Assembly (NCBI RefSeq): GCF_009846865.1
Contig: NZ_WUWN01000007.1
Location: forward strand, 1-64,000
Direction: 5' to 3'
Source: Puerhibacterium puerhi
Lineage (GTDB): Bacteria; Actinomycetota; Actinomycetes; Actinomycetales; Cellulomonadaceae
Length of the DNA: 64,000 nucleotides
Part shown: positions 1 to 8,402 of the stretch, piece by piece
How the letters are laid out: each line of letters begins with the position of its first letter
Position numbering within the stretch: the stretch's first letter is position 1
Notes under the pieces: model-generated
Databases searched by the model: none
What the model was told of the DNA's origin: nothing
What the model saw: the letters and a program-made list of their open reading frames with translations, nothing else
Program-made: the position numbers and the translations under genes

Positions 1-153
1 CGCGGCCCGCGCGGGGCCGCCGTCGTCGTCCTGGTCGACGGTCGGCAGGGCCACGCCCACCGGCGCAGGGGCGCCGTCGCGCGCGCCCGCCGGCGCCGCC
101 AGCGGCGCCGGGACGAAGGCCGCGGCGGGTGCCGCGGCGGGCTCAGGCGACAT
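1..153 (-). CDS. fliH: Flagellar export ATPase regulator FliH, N-terminal part (runs off the window)
   Basis: An ATG at 153 lies inside the end of fliG and opens a frame that stays open for 51 codons to the window edge. A GAGG ribosome binding site six bases upstream supports this start. The visible N-terminus is Ala/Pro-rich with a FVPAPL stretch, as is common at the start of FliH-type proteins. FliH binds the export ATPase FliI and would follow fliG in the operon. Identity rests on position and composition because the conserved C-terminal region is outside the window. Confidence 0.6.
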   Translation of the reverse strand, partial: MSPEPAAAPAAAFVPAPLAAPAGARDGAPAPVGVALPTVDQDDDGGPARAA

Positions 154-1231
154 AGTCGTCCTCGCCGTCGCGGCGGATCACGATCTGCCCGGACTCCTCC
201 AGGCCGCGGATGGTCTGCACCACGCCGGCGCGGGCCTCCTCGACCTGCGACATGCGCACGGGCCCGAGCAGGTCGATCTCGTCGACGAGCGCCTCGCGCG
301 CCCGCTCCGAGAGGTTGCGCAGCACCTTGTCGCGCACCGCCGGGTCGGCGCCCTTGAGCGCCACCGCCAGCCGGGCCTGCTCCACCTGCCGCAGCACCAG
401 CTGCAGCGCGCGGTCCTCGAGCAGCAGGATGTCCTCGAACACGAACATCCGGCTGCGGACCTCCTCGGCGAGCGACTCGTCGCGGGCCTCCAGGCCCTCG
501 AGGATCGCCTTCTCCGTGGTCGGGTCGGAGCGGTTGATGATCTCGACCAGCGGCGCCACGCCGCCCACGGCGGCCAGCTCGCGCGGGGTCAGCACCGTCG
601 AGGCCTTGCGCTGCAGCGTCTCGGCGACCACCGCGACGACGTCCGGCGAGGCGCGCTCCATGAGCGCGATGCGGTGCGCCACGTCGCCCTGGAGCGCCGG
701 CGGCAGGCCGGCCAGGATCGCCGACGCGTGGTCGGGCCGCAGGTGCGCCAGCACCAGCGCGATGCCCTGCGGGTGCTCGCCGGACAGCAGCGAGATCACC
801 TGGCGGGCGTCGGCCTGCTGGAGGAACTCGAACGGCTGGCCGGCCATCGACGACTGCAGCCGCTCCAGCATGGAGGCGGCCTGCTCGGCGCCCACCGACG
901 CCTCGAGCAGCTGCTGGGCGGCGCCCAGGCCGCCGGCCACGCCGGGGCCCATCGCCGAGACGGCGTAGAACTCCTCGACGACGGCGTCGGCCACCGTCTG
1001 GTCCACGCGCTCGAGGTGCATGATCTCGGCCGTCAGCTCCTCGACCTCGGCCGGGTCGAGCTCGGCGAGCACGCGGGCGGCGCGCTCGCGGCCCAGCTGG
1101 AGCAGCAGCAGCGCGGCCTTGCGGCGGCCCGGCGTCGCCGGGTCCAGCGCGGGGGCGGGTGCCGCCGGGGAGGCGGGCGCCGTCGCGGGGGCGGGCGGCG
1201 CGGGCGTCGTCGCGGCGGTCACGAGGGTCAT
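143..1231 (-). CDS. fliG: Flagellar motor switch protein FliG
   Basis: A 362-residue protein of the rotor C-ring, which transmits torque from the stator and controls switching. The first ~33 residues are an Ala/Pro-rich extension; the FliG core follows, with the conserved EHPQG motif near residue 152 in the middle domain. The C-terminal third contains the charged segment (MFVFEDILLLEDRALQ) that contacts the stator. The ATG overlaps the fliF stop by four bases (ATGA), indicating translational coupling. Length and domain order are normal for the family. Confidence 0.95.
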   Translation of the reverse strand: MTLVTAATTPAPPAPATAPASPAAPAPALDPATPGRRKAALLLLQLGRERAARVLAELDPAEVEELTAEIMHLERVDQTVADAVVEEFYAVSAMGPGVAGGLGAAQQLLEASVGAEQAASMLERLQSSMAGQPFEFLQQADARQVISLLSGEHPQGIALVLAHLRPDHASAILAGLPPALQGDVAHRIALMERASPDVVAVVAETLQRKASTVLTPRELAAVGGVAPLVEIINRSDPTTEKAILEGLEARDESLAEEVRSRMFVFEDILLLEDRALQLVLRQVEQARLAVALKGADPAVRDKVLRNLSERAREALVDEIDLLGPVRMSQVEEARAGVVQTIRGLEESGQIVIRRDGEDDYVA

Positions 1232-2829
1232 CGACCGGCCCCCGTCCCGGAGCCGCTGCCGGCCATCCAGCCGCGCAGCAGCTCGGCCATCTCCGCCGGG
1301 CTCTCGTCGGCGAGCGTGGCGATCTCGGCGCGCTTGCGGTCGGTGCCGGCGTCGACCTGCTGCGGCTCCTGGACGGGGGGCAGCAGCGCGGTCGGCTCGG
1401 CCACGGCACCGCCGTCGAGCAGCAGCGGCGGCTCGTCGACGGTCAGCTCGCCGAGGTCGAGGCGCTCGCGCCGGGTGCGGCGCGAGCGGCGCACCATCAT
1501 GACGATCACGACGATCGCCGCGATCAGCACGGCGGCGGCGATGCCCAGGTCGCGGTAGAGCCGCGCCTGCGCGGCGGCGTCCTCCTCCGCCTGGGCCTGG
1601 GCGAGCGCGTCGGCGGCCTCGTCGGCCGCGGACTGGTCGAACGCCAGGCGCTGGACCTCGATGGTGTCGCCGCGCGCGGTGTCGATGCCCGCGGCCGCCG
1701 CGAGCGTCTGCTCGAGCGCGGCGAGGTCGATCCCCGCGGCCGGCTCCATGTCGAGCACGACGGCGACCGACTGCCGCTCGACCCGGCCGGGCGCGGCGCT
1801 GGTCACCTCGGTGACCTTGTCGACGGCGTTCTGGACGTCCTCGCTGCTGCTCGTGTACGAGCCCTCGCCGTTGCCAGCGGGCACCTGCACGTTGTCCGGG
1901 CCGAGCACGCCGGTGGCCGTGCCGCCCGTGCCGGTGTACTCCTCCTCGGTGGTGGACGAGGTCAGCGGCGGGGTGTTCGGCGTGGCGCTGAACTGCTCGG
2001 ACGTGCGCTGGGTCTCGTCGAAGTTCAGCTGGGCGGTCACGGTCACGGCGGAGTTGCCGGCGCCCACGACCTGGTCGAGCACGCCCTGCAGCGCCTGGCG
2101 CACGCGGTCCTCGTACTCGGCGGTGCGCTGGCCGGCGACCTGGCCGGAGGCGTCCGCGCCCGAGGCGGAGAGCACCTTGCCGGACGCGTCGACCACCGAC
2201 ACGTCCGCCGGCTCCATGCCGCTGATGCCGGCGGAGACGAGGTGCACCACCGCCTGCACCTGCTCGGGCGTCAGCGTGGTGCCCGGGCGGGTCTGGACGA
2301 ACACCGACGCGGTGGGGTCCCGCTGCGCCTCGGCGAACACGGTCTCCTCCGGCAGCGCGAGGCGCACCGAGGCCTGCTCCACGCCGTCCATCGCCTCGAT
2401 CGTCGTGGCCAGCTCGCCCTCCAGGGCGCGCTGGTAGGTGGTCTGCTGCTGGAACTCCGAGGACGTCACCGGCATGTCGTCGAGCAGCGAGTAGCCGTCG
2501 CCGTCGGCGTTCGCCGGCAGGCCGGCCGAGGCCATGGCGATGCGCTCGGCGTACAGCCGGTCGTTGGGCACCAGCACGGTGGCCCCGCCGTCGGCGAGCT
2601 CGTACTGCACGCCGTCGGCCTCGAGCTGGTCGACGACGGCGCTGGCGTCGGCGCCCGACAGCCCGCTGAACAGTGGCGCCATGGTGGGCCGCGACAGCCA
2701 CGCGCTGAGCGCGACGACGCCGAGCACGACCACCGCCACGCCGAGGACGGCGAGCGTGCGCTGGGCGACGCTGAACTGGCCGACGACGTCGCGGACGCGG
2801 TCGAGCACCGCCTTGACCTGCGTGGGCAT
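1228..2829 (-). CDS. fliF: Flagellar MS-ring protein FliF
   Basis: A 533-residue membrane protein forming the MS ring, the base on which the rod and switch assemble. A first membrane helix lies near residues 25-45 (VLGVAVVVLGVVALSAW); the YscJ/FliF periplasmic domains follow (PTMAPLFSGLSGADAS, ERIAMASAGLPA). A second membrane helix near residues 430-455 precedes the short cytoplasmic tail that binds FliG. The gene overlaps fliE upstream and fliG downstream, so these form one tightly packed operon. Confidence 0.95.
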   Translation of the reverse strand: MPTQVKAVLDRVRDVVGQFSVAQRTLAVLGVAVVVLGVVALSAWLSRPTMAPLFSGLSGADASAVVDQLEADGVQYELADGGATVLVPNDRLYAERIAMASAGLPANADGDGYSLLDDMPVTSSEFQQQTTYQRALEGELATTIEAMDGVEQASVRLALPEETVFAEAQRDPTASVFVQTRPGTTLTPEQVQAVVHLVSAGISGMEPADVSVVDASGKVLSASGADASGQVAGQRTAEYEDRVRQALQGVLDQVVGAGNSAVTVTAQLNFDETQRTSEQFSATPNTPPLTSSTTEEEYTGTGGTATGVLGPDNVQVPAGNGEGSYTSSSEDVQNAVDKVTEVTSAAPGRVERQSVAVVLDMEPAAGIDLAALEQTLAAAAGIDTARGDTIEVQRLAFDQSAADEAADALAQAQAEEDAAAQARLYRDLGIAAAVLIAAIVVIVMMVRRSRRTRRERLDLGELTVDEPPLLLDGGAVAEPTALLPPVQEPQQVDAGTDRKRAEIATLADESPAEMAELLRGWMAGSGSGTGAGR

Positions 2830-3143
2830 CAGGCCTGCATCCGCATGATCTCGGTGAACGCCTCGACGGCCTTGTTGCGCACGGCGGCGGTGAGCTCGAG
2901 CGCGGTCGACGCCTGGGCGGCGGCGATCGTGTAGTCGTGCACGTCGTCGAGCTCACCGGTCACGGCCTGGACGGCGAGGGTCTGCGACGTCGCCTGCAGC
3001 TGCTGCAGGCCGTCGACGGCGGAGCCGAGCGCGCCGGCGAAGCCGCCGTCGTCGGCCACGGGCCCGACGGCCGGGGCGGCGACGGGCGCGACGGCGGGCT
3101 GGACGGGCAGGGCGGGGCTGACGGCCCCCACGGCGGGAAGCAT
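2829..3143 (-). CDS. fliE: Flagellar hook-basal body protein FliE
   Basis: A 104-residue protein that joins the MS ring to the rod. The N-terminal half is Ala/Pro/Val-rich; the conserved C-terminal half ends in the FliE pattern ([21 protein letters not shown]-type helix). The ATG at 3143 overlaps the flgC stop by one base (TGATG), which fixes the start. A longer open frame extends upstream but is only a shadow of flgC. Length matches the family. Confidence 0.92.
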   Translation of the reverse strand: MLPAVGAVSPALPVQPAVAPVAAPAVGPVADDGGFAGALGSAVDGLQQLQATSQTLAVQAVTGELDDVHDYTIAAAQASTALELTAAVRNKAVEAFTEIMRMQA

Positions 3144-3538
3144 CACGAGCGTCCGATCTGCAGGGCGGCCTGGTAGGTCTCGCGGGCCCGGTCGACCACC
3201 GCGGCGTTCGCCTGGTAGCCGCGCTGGGCCATGATCAGCTGGGTCATCTGCGAGGCCATGTCGATGTCGGGGTAGCGGACGTAGCCCTCGGCGTCGGCCA
3301 GCGGGTTGTCCGGCTCGTAGACGAGGCGGCCCTCGGCGTCGCCGAGCTGGATGCCGCCGACCTGCACGCCGTTGCCGTCGCCGGCCTCGGTGGCGACCAC
3401 GTAGCGAGCCTGGAACGCCGCCTCGTTGGTGCTGGTCACGGTGGAGACGTTGGCGACGTTGTCGCTGACCGCGTCGAGCCACTTGCGGTGGAGGGTCAGG
3501 CCCGTCCCGGCGATGCCGATCGCGTCGAAGATGCTCAT
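3143..3538 (-). CDS. flgC: Flagellar basal-body rod protein FlgC
   Basis: A 131-residue proximal rod protein. It has the N-terminal rod signature ([19 protein letters not shown]) and the C-terminal coiled-coil signature ([20 protein letters not shown]), which pack together in the rod. It sits between flgB and fliE, the usual order. It abuts flgB, sharing the last base. Confidence 0.95.
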   Translation of the reverse strand: MSIFDAIGIAGTGLTLHRKWLDAVSDNVANVSTVTSTNEAAFQARYVVATEAGDGNGVQVGGIQLGDAEGRLVYEPDNPLADAEGYVRYPDIDMASQMTQLIMAQRGYQANAAVVDRARETYQAALQIGRS

Positions 3539-3879
3539 CAGGCGGTCCGGATCGCCGTGCGGATGCCGCTGAACGTGCCCGAGATCGCCTGGGTCGCGAG
3601 CTGGTAGCGCAGGTTGGTGTCGATGTTCGCGAGCGTCTGGCTGTCGAGGTTGACGTTGTTGCCGTCCTCGCGGGTCGGCTCGAGCGACCGCGCCACGGTG
3701 GCGCGCACGCTGCCGGACCCGTGGTCCACGGCGCGCGCGAGCTCGTCCTCGAACATCACGCGCTGGGCGTGGTACCCGGGCGTCTGCAGGTTGGCGATGT
3801 TGTCGGCGATCACGCGCTGGCGCAGCGCGAGGCCGTCCAAGGCGGACCCGAGCGCGACGAAGCTCACGGAGTCGAACAT
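3538..3879 (-). CDS. flgB: Flagellar basal-body rod protein FlgB
   Basis: A rod protein of about 113 residues with the signature [19 protein letters not shown] place the start at the ATG at 3879 (MFDSVSF). A GTG two codons upstream (3885) is an equally good candidate because a GAGGGG ribosome binding site lies nine bases before it. The longer frame to 3912 is unlikely to be translated. This is the first gene of the flgB-flgC-fliE-fliF-fliG-fliH operon and has a candidate flagellar-sigma promoter upstream. Confidence 0.92.
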   Translation of the reverse strand: MFDSVSFVALGSALDGLALRQRVIADNIANLQTPGYHAQRVMFEDELARAVDHGSGSVRATVARSLEPTREDGNNVNLDSQTLANIDTNLRYQLATQAISGTFSGIRTAIRTA

Positions 3880-3963
3880 GCCCACGGCGATGTACCCCTC
3901 ATCGGCGGTCATGACGCGGCCGATCCATGGCCTGCGGGACGAGCACTCCCTTGCTCGCCCTGC

Positions 3964-3990
3964 TCATCGGGCCGCGCACGGGGTCGTTGA
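3964..3990 (-). promoter_or_regulatory. Candidate flagellar (sigma-28/WhiG-type) promoter for flgB
   Basis: Read on the minus strand, TCAA (3990-3987) is followed by 15 bases and then CCCGATGA (3971-3964). This resembles the WhiG/FliA consensus TAAA-N15-GCCGATAA. Matching motifs occur upstream of fliC and flgN. Predicted transcription start is about 75-80 bases before flgB. Confidence 0.45.
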
Positions 3991-4043
3991 GGCGTCGAGG
4001 AACTTTTCACCCGCTCGGGCCCGTCATGAAACCGGTCCGGGCG

Positions 4044-4388
4044 TCAGCCCTGGGTGTCGAGGAAGACCGGCGCGTCCGCGGACCGGGTGCGCATCGCCTC
4101 CGCGGCCACCCGCTGGCGGCGTGCCTGGGCAGCCGCCTCGGCCAGCCGCTGGGCGACGGCGAGCTGCCGGTCCAGCAGCTCGCGGGCACGCTGCTCGAGC
4201 GACGCGGGCAGGGGGCCGATGCCGGCCGGCGGCCGCCACGCCTGGGCCCGGGCGACGGCGGCGACCGGGGGCAGGTGGGCGGCGGCGAGCATCTGCTCGG
4301 CCGCGGCGAGGTCGAGGTCCAGCTGGTCGAGCGCGTCGACCCAGGCGGCGTCCCAGGCGTTCGGGGACTCCTGGACGGCGGCGGACAT
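4044..4388 (-). CDS. Small protein following fliS, possible FliT-like or other flagellar accessory protein
   Basis: A 114-residue protein whose ATG overlaps the fliS stop by one base, so it is co-translated with fliS. It is largely helical: Asp/Ala-rich first half (WDAAWVDALDQLDLDLAAAEQML) and a Gln/Arg/Ala-rich second helix. There is no membrane segment or signal peptide. Position after fliS is where FliT-type chaperones or other flagellar helpers are encoded, but I do not recognise the sequence. The flagellar role is inferred from context. Confidence 0.75.
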   Translation of the reverse strand: MSAAVQESPNAWDAAWVDALDQLDLDLAAAEQMLAAAHLPPVAAVARAQAWRPPAGIGPLPASLEQRARELLDRQLAVAQRLAEAAAQARRQRVAAEAMRTRSADAPVFLDTQG

Positions 4389-4810
4389 CAGCCGATGCCC
4401 AGCAGGCCGCCGGGGGTGGCGGGCGCGACAGGAGCCGCGGGCTCGGCGGCCTGCTCGGCCGCCTCGTGCCACGCCTCCGCCAGCGGCGCGACGAGCTCGC
4501 GGCACGCCGCGACCTTGTCGGTGTCGCCGGTGGCGCCGGCCGTCAGGAGCTCCGACATCACGAAGGTGTACAGCTGCATGAGCGCGGGGCCCCCCTCCCA
4601 GGCGTCCGGGTCGAGGCTGCTCATCAGCTCGCTCACCACGTCCTGCGCGTGGTCGACATGGCGCCGCCCGCCGTCCCGGTCCCCGGCCCCCAGGGCGGCT
4701 GCGGCCCGGTCCAGGTCCAGCAGGAGCCGGTCGTAGAGCAGGGTGACGAGCCGCGCCGGGCTCGCGGTGGCCACGGCGTTCTCCAGGTAGCTGGTGCGCG
4801 CGTCGTACAC
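4388..4810 (-). CDS. fliS: Flagellin export chaperone FliS
   Basis: A 140-residue cytoplasmic chaperone that keeps flagellin unfolded for export. It opens with the FliS pattern (ARTSYLENAVATASPARLVTLLYDRLLLDLDRA) and continues with a four-helix-bundle-like sequence. The C-terminal ~30 residues are a Pro/Ala-rich tail. The start is a GTG at 4810. It lies 30 bases after fliD, the common fliD-fliS order. Confidence 0.93.
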   Translation of the reverse strand: MYDARTSYLENAVATASPARLVTLLYDRLLLDLDRAAAALGAGDRDGGRRHVDHAQDVVSELMSSLDPDAWEGGPALMQLYTFVMSELLTAGATGDTDKVAACRELVAPLAEAWHEAAEQAAEPAAPVAPATPGGLLGIG

Positions 4811-4840
4811 GGCGGGAAGCCCCTTCTGCGATGGACCGGA

Positions 4841-6211
4841 TCAGCTCGAGCTGGACGACGTCGTCAGCGAGGCGAGCTGGCTCGTGAGCCAGCTCGACTG
4901 CGCCTGGAGGTTGGACAGCGTCACCTCGAGCGCGGAGTACGTCGCCTGGAGGCCCTCGCGACGCACCTCCAGGCGCCGGTCCCAGTCGGCGATCTGATCG
5001 GCGAGGTCGTCCAGCTCGGTCTGCTGGCCCTGGATCTTGCGCGTCAGCGTGCCCTCGTAGGGGTCGCTCGCGGCGTCGGTCAGGTCGGCGACACGCTGAG
5101 CCAGGCCCGAGACGATCGACTGAACCTTGGCCGGGTCTGCGGCGAGCGCCTCGGCGAACTTCTCGCCGTCGAACGTGAAGGCGCCGTAGCGGTCGATGTT
5201 GATCCCGGCCGCGGACGGCGACACCCCGTCGACCGGGTTGGACGCCGCGGACAGCAGCCGCTCCTGCAGGCTGCGCACGGCGGAGTCGCCGGAGAACAGG
5301 CCGCCCGTCACGACGGCGTTGCCGGCGCTGTCCGTGGTGGTCCGTGTGGCCGTGCGCGCGGTGATCTCCGACAGCACGACACCCAGCGCGTCGACCAGGT
5401 CCGAGGCGAGCTTGCTCAGCGCCTCGTCGTCGCGGGCCACCCCCACCGTGACGCTCTGGCCGACGGCGGCGGCGCTGACCGTCACGTCGATGCCGAGCAC
5501 GAGCCCCTCGAAGGTGTTCGACGACTGCTCGATCCGGTCGCCGGAGCCCAGGACGAGCACAGCGTCCTGCGCCGGCCGGACGTCCTGCAGGCCGCCCGAC
5601 AGGCCGCTCACCGTGAAGTCGCCGTCGGTGCCGGTCGCGGTGCCGGTGAGCTGCAGCCGGTACAGCGCGGTGCCGTCGTCGTCCGTGCCCGAGCGCACGA
5701 TGCTCGCACGCACCCCGGCGTCGGCGTTCGCATTGATGGCGGCGGCGACGTCCTGCAAGTTGCCCGACGCCGGCTTGATGGTGACCGACGTGGCGTCGGC
5801 ACCGCTGCCGCGGGTGATGGTGATGCTGGGCGGGTCCCCCGCGGCGACCACGTCGGTGAGGGCGGCGGGGACGGCAGTGGTCACGACCTTGGCGGTAGCG
5901 ACCTGCTCGACCGTGAACGTCAGCTCTCCGGCGCTCGCTGCCGTCGCGCCCGAGACGGTCGCGGTCACGGAGTCGACCGAGCTGGTGGCCTTGGCCGCCT
6001 GCCAGGAGTCGGCCTTCGCTGCCTTCGCCGCCGTCTCCGCGAGCGAGGCGACCTTGGTGTTGAGCGCCTGCAGCGCGGCGACCAGGTTGGTGGCCTGCGT
6101 CTGCTTGTTCTTGAGCAGCGTCTGGGGCGCGGCCTCCACCTGCATGAGGCTGTTGATCAGCGAGGTGGTGTCCAGGCCGCTGATCAGCCCGTCGATTCCC
6201 AGCGTGGCCAT
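4841..6211 (-). CDS. fliD: Flagellar filament cap protein FliD
   Basis: A 456-residue hook-associated protein 2 that caps the filament tip and folds incoming flagellin. The N-terminus (GIDGLISGLDTTSLINSLMQVE) is the FliD_N signature; the C-terminal region (DRRLEVRREGLQATYSALE) matches FliD_C. I chose the ATG at 6211 because an AAGGAGG ribosome binding site lies just upstream; the longer frame to 6325 runs into the fliC terminator region. It lies downstream of fliC. Confidence 0.95.
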   Translation of the reverse strand: MATLGIDGLISGLDTTSLINSLMQVEAAPQTLLKNKQTQATNLVAALQALNTKVASLAETAAKAAKADSWQAAKATSSVDSVTATVSGATAASAGELTFTVEQVATAKVVTTAVPAALTDVVAAGDPPSITITRGSGADATSVTIKPASGNLQDVAAAINANADAGVRASIVRSGTDDDGTALYRLQLTGTATGTDGDFTVSGLSGGLQDVRPAQDAVLVLGSGDRIEQSSNTFEGLVLGIDVTVSAAAVGQSVTVGVARDDEALSKLASDLVDALGVVLSEITARTATRTTTDSAGNAVVTGGLFSGDSAVRSLQERLLSAASNPVDGVSPSAAGINIDRYGAFTFDGEKFAEALAADPAKVQSIVSGLAQRVADLTDAASDPYEGTLTRKIQGQQTELDDLADQIADWDRRLEVRREGLQATYSALEVTLSNLQAQSSWLTSQLASLTTSSSSS

Positions 6212-6288
6212 GGCCCGCCTCCTTCGCGATCGGTCGGGGACGCCGCGGCGGCGAGCGGCGGGCACCGACCCGCCGCCGCGGCGACGTG

Positions 6289-6313
6289 GTGACGGCCGGC
6301 AGGCGGCCGTCAC
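6289..6313 (-). terminator. Hairpin terminator after fliC
   Basis: A perfect 10-bp inverted repeat (GTGACGGCCG ... CGGCCGTCAC) with a 5-base loop begins 9 bases after the fliC stop. No U tract follows, as is usual in high-GC actinobacteria. A second 12-bp inverted repeat (6241-6252 with 6272-6283) lies between it and fliD. Together they may lower read-through from the abundant flagellin message into fliD. Confidence 0.6.
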
Positions 6314-6321
6314 CAGGGAGA

Positions 6322-7149
6322 TCACTGCAGCAGCTGCAGCACGCTCTGCGGGATCGACTTGGCCTGCGCGAGCATCGCCGTGCCGGCCTGCGACAGGATC
6401 TGCGCGCGCGTGAACTCGACCATCTCGGACGCCATGTCCGTGTCGCGGATGCGCGACTCGGAGGCGGACAGGTTCTCGATCGCCACGTTGACGTTCTTCA
6501 CCGTGTGCTCGAACCGGTTCTGGATGGCACCGAGCTCGGCGCGCTGGGTCGACACGGCCGTGATCTGAGCCTGCACGTCGTTCGACGAGCTCACGACGGC
6601 GGTGGCGTCGTCGGGGTCGGCGGTGAGGGTCAGGGCCTGGATGGCGGTCGAGAAGTCCTTGAGGGCGGTGTCCCCCGCGATCGTGATCGTGTCGGCCTTG
6701 TCGTACCCGACCTGGAACACGAGGTCCGCGTCACCGAACAGGGCGGTGTCGTTGAACTTCGTGTTGTTCTGGATCCGCTGGATCTCATCCTTCAGCTGAT
6801 CGAACTCGGACTCGATCGCCTTCTTGGAGTCGGCGTTCTGCGCACCGCTGGCGTGCTGCACGGCGAGGTCGTTCATGCGCTGCAGCATCGAGTGCACCTC
6901 GGTGAGGGCACCCTCAGCGGTCTGGACGACGGAGATGCCGTCCTGGGCGTTGCGCGCTGCCATCTTCAGGCCGCCGACCTGCGAGCGCAGGCCCTCGGAG
7001 ATGGCCAGGCCGGCCGCGTCGTCCGCGGCGCGGTTGATGCGCAGGCCGCTGGAGAGCTTCTCGAGCGACTTGCTCAGGTCGTTCTGCGTGTTGGACAGGT
7101 TGCGGTAGGCGTTGACCGCGGCGATGTTCTGGTTGACCGACAGTGCCAT
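6322..7149 (-). CDS. fliC: Flagellin FliC
   Basis: A 275-residue filament subunit. Both conserved helical ends are present: N-terminal (LEKLSSGLRINRAADDAAGLAISEGL) and C-terminal (ENLSASESRIRDTDMASEMVEFTRAQILSQAGTAMLAQA). The central region is short, so the outer D2/D3 domains of long flagellins are missing. It has its own candidate flagellar-sigma promoter and a downstream hairpin terminator, consistent with high expression. It is the only flagellin gene in the window. Confidence 0.96.
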   Translation of the reverse strand: MALSVNQNIAAVNAYRNLSNTQNDLSKSLEKLSSGLRINRAADDAAGLAISEGLRSQVGGLKMAARNAQDGISVVQTAEGALTEVHSMLQRMNDLAVQHASGAQNADSKKAIESEFDQLKDEIQRIQNNTKFNDTALFGDADLVFQVGYDKADTITIAGDTALKDFSTAIQALTLTADPDDATAVVSSSNDVQAQITAVSTQRAELGAIQNRFEHTVKNVNVAIENLSASESRIRDTDMASEMVEFTRAQILSQAGTAMLAQAKSIPQSVLQLLQ

Positions 7150-7202
7150 CGTTCACTTCTTCCGTGAGTAGTGGTGCAGGCCCGTCCGTGGGCTCGCACC
7201 TC

Positions 7203-7229
7203 TCATCGCCCGGACCGCGCGGTACGTGA
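7203..7229 (-). promoter_or_regulatory. Candidate flagellar (sigma-28/WhiG-type) promoter for fliC
   Basis: On the minus strand TCAC (7229-7226) precedes GGCGATGA (7210-7203) by exactly 15 bases. Motif and spacing match the flgB candidate. The predicted leader before fliC is about 45-50 bases. Confidence 0.5.
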
Positions 7230-7251
7230 GGAGTTCGCCGAAACTTCCGCG

Positions 7252-8070
7252 TCAGGCGGGCGTGCGCACCGACCCGACGCCCATCGCGCGCTCGGCCACG
7301 GCCGCGAAGTACCGCTGCCGGCGCCGCTCCGCGACCCCGTCGGGTCGGGCGGGCTCGGGCACCAGCTCCGGGTCGAGTCCCGTGTTGATGCCGTCGCGCA
7401 GCAGGGCCAGCGCCTCCGTGCGCAGCTGGCTGATGCGCGACGGCGTCACGCCGAGCTCCTCGGCCAGCTCGGCCGGCGAGCGGTCGTCGAAGAACACGCC
7501 CTCGACCACGACGCGCAGCCGCTCCGGCAGCTCGTCGACGGCGGCGCGCATCCACACCAGCCGCTCGCGGGTGAGCGCCACCTCCTCGGGCGTGGGCGCG
7601 GCGTCGGGCAGCACCTCGGCTACCGGGCTGCCGGGCACGTCGAGGCTGAGCACCCGGCGCTCGAGGTCGGCGCGCGCCTGGTCGACGGTCGCCGCGTCGG
7701 CGCCCATCGCCGCGGCGACCTCGTCGCGCGTCGGCGTGCGGCCCAGCGCCACGGTCAGCCGGTCCACGGTCGAGCCCATCTCCCGGGCCCGGGCCCGGGC
7801 GCCGCGGGACGCCCAGTCCATCGACCGCAGCTCGTCGAGGATGGCGCCGCGCACGCGCAGCGCCGCGTAGCGGGCGAACGGCACCCCGGTGCTCGCGTCG
7901 TAGGACCGGGCGGCCAGCACGAGCGCGAGGAAGCCGGCCGAGGACAGGTCGTCGCGGGTCACCGACGTCGGGACGCGCGGCAGCACCTCCGACACCTGGT
8001 AGCCGACCACCGCGAGGTGGGCCAGCACGAGCTCGCTCGCGGCGGCGTCCAGCGTCGCCGGTGCGCTCAC
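7252..8070 (-). CDS. fliA: Sigma-70 family factor of the FliA/WhiG type
   Basis: A 272-residue sigma factor. Region 2 is recognisable (LAARSYDASTGVPFARYAALRVRGAILDELRSMDWASRG), followed by a sigma-3-like segment (LTVALGRTPTRDEVAAAMG) and a region 4 helix-turn-helix (DRSPAELAEELGVTPSRISQLRTEAL). The RGAILDELR pattern is typical of flagellar/sporulation sigma factors. The frame is open to 8217, but the GTG at 8070 preceded by GGGGG is the best start; the extra N-terminal residues are Arg-rich and uninformative. It lies upstream of fliC and divergent from flgN and probably reads the GCCGATGA promoters described here. Confidence 0.9.
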   Translation of the reverse strand: MSAPATLDAAASELVLAHLAVVGYQVSEVLPRVPTSVTRDDLSSAGFLALVLAARSYDASTGVPFARYAALRVRGAILDELRSMDWASRGARARAREMGSTVDRLTVALGRTPTRDEVAAAMGADAATVDQARADLERRVLSLDVPGSPVAEVLPDAAPTPEEVALTRERLVWMRAAVDELPERLRVVVEGVFFDDRSPAELAEELGVTPSRISQLRTEALALLRDGINTGLDPELVPEPARPDGVAERRRQRYFAAVAERAMGVGSVRTPA

Positions 8071-8187
8071 CGCGCACCCCCGGCCCACGCCCGCGTCACG
8101 CCTCCGCCTGTGCCGCGCCCCCCGGAGCCCCGGATTCCACCCATCGGTCCACACACCCTTTCGTCCGTCTCCCGCAGGAGATCGACT

Positions 8188-8220
8188 GGCACCCCACATG
8201 CCGTCGGCACCCCACATGCC
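8188..8220. repeat. Tandem 15-bp operator-like repeat upstream of the flagellar sigma gene
   Basis: GGCACCCCACATGCC occurs twice (8188-8202 and 8206-8220) with an 18-bp period. Each unit has inverted ends, GGCA-N7-TGCC, the form of a dimeric regulator site. It is about 120-150 bases upstream of the sigma gene start. Regulatory function is inferred. Confidence 0.5.
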
Positions 8221-8374
8221 GAGCAGAAGACTGCGTGACGATGCGGGCTGCTGGATACCAAAACGGGGACGCGCCGCGGGTGAAATTCACGGGTTGCACA
8301 CAAGTTTTCCGGATCGTTACCTGCGAGGATGTCTGTGGTCACGCACGCGCGGGGGATCCGCGCCCCGGAACTGG

Positions 8375-8402
8375 TCATCACCGGGGCCCTGCCTGCCGAT
8401 GA
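8375..8402 (+). promoter_or_regulatory. Candidate flagellar (sigma-28/WhiG-type) promoter for flgN-flgK-flgL-fliW
   Basis: GCCGATGA at 8395-8402 is preceded by TCAT at 8375-8378 with a 16-base spacer. It is the closest of the three to the WhiG -10 consensus. The predicted leader to flgN is about 60 bases. Confidence 0.5.

Noticed and set aside
1159-2934. Long plus-strand open frame opposite fliF
   Set aside because: It is antisense to conserved fliF and its translation is Arg/Gly/His-rich low complexity, the usual shadow in high-GC DNA.
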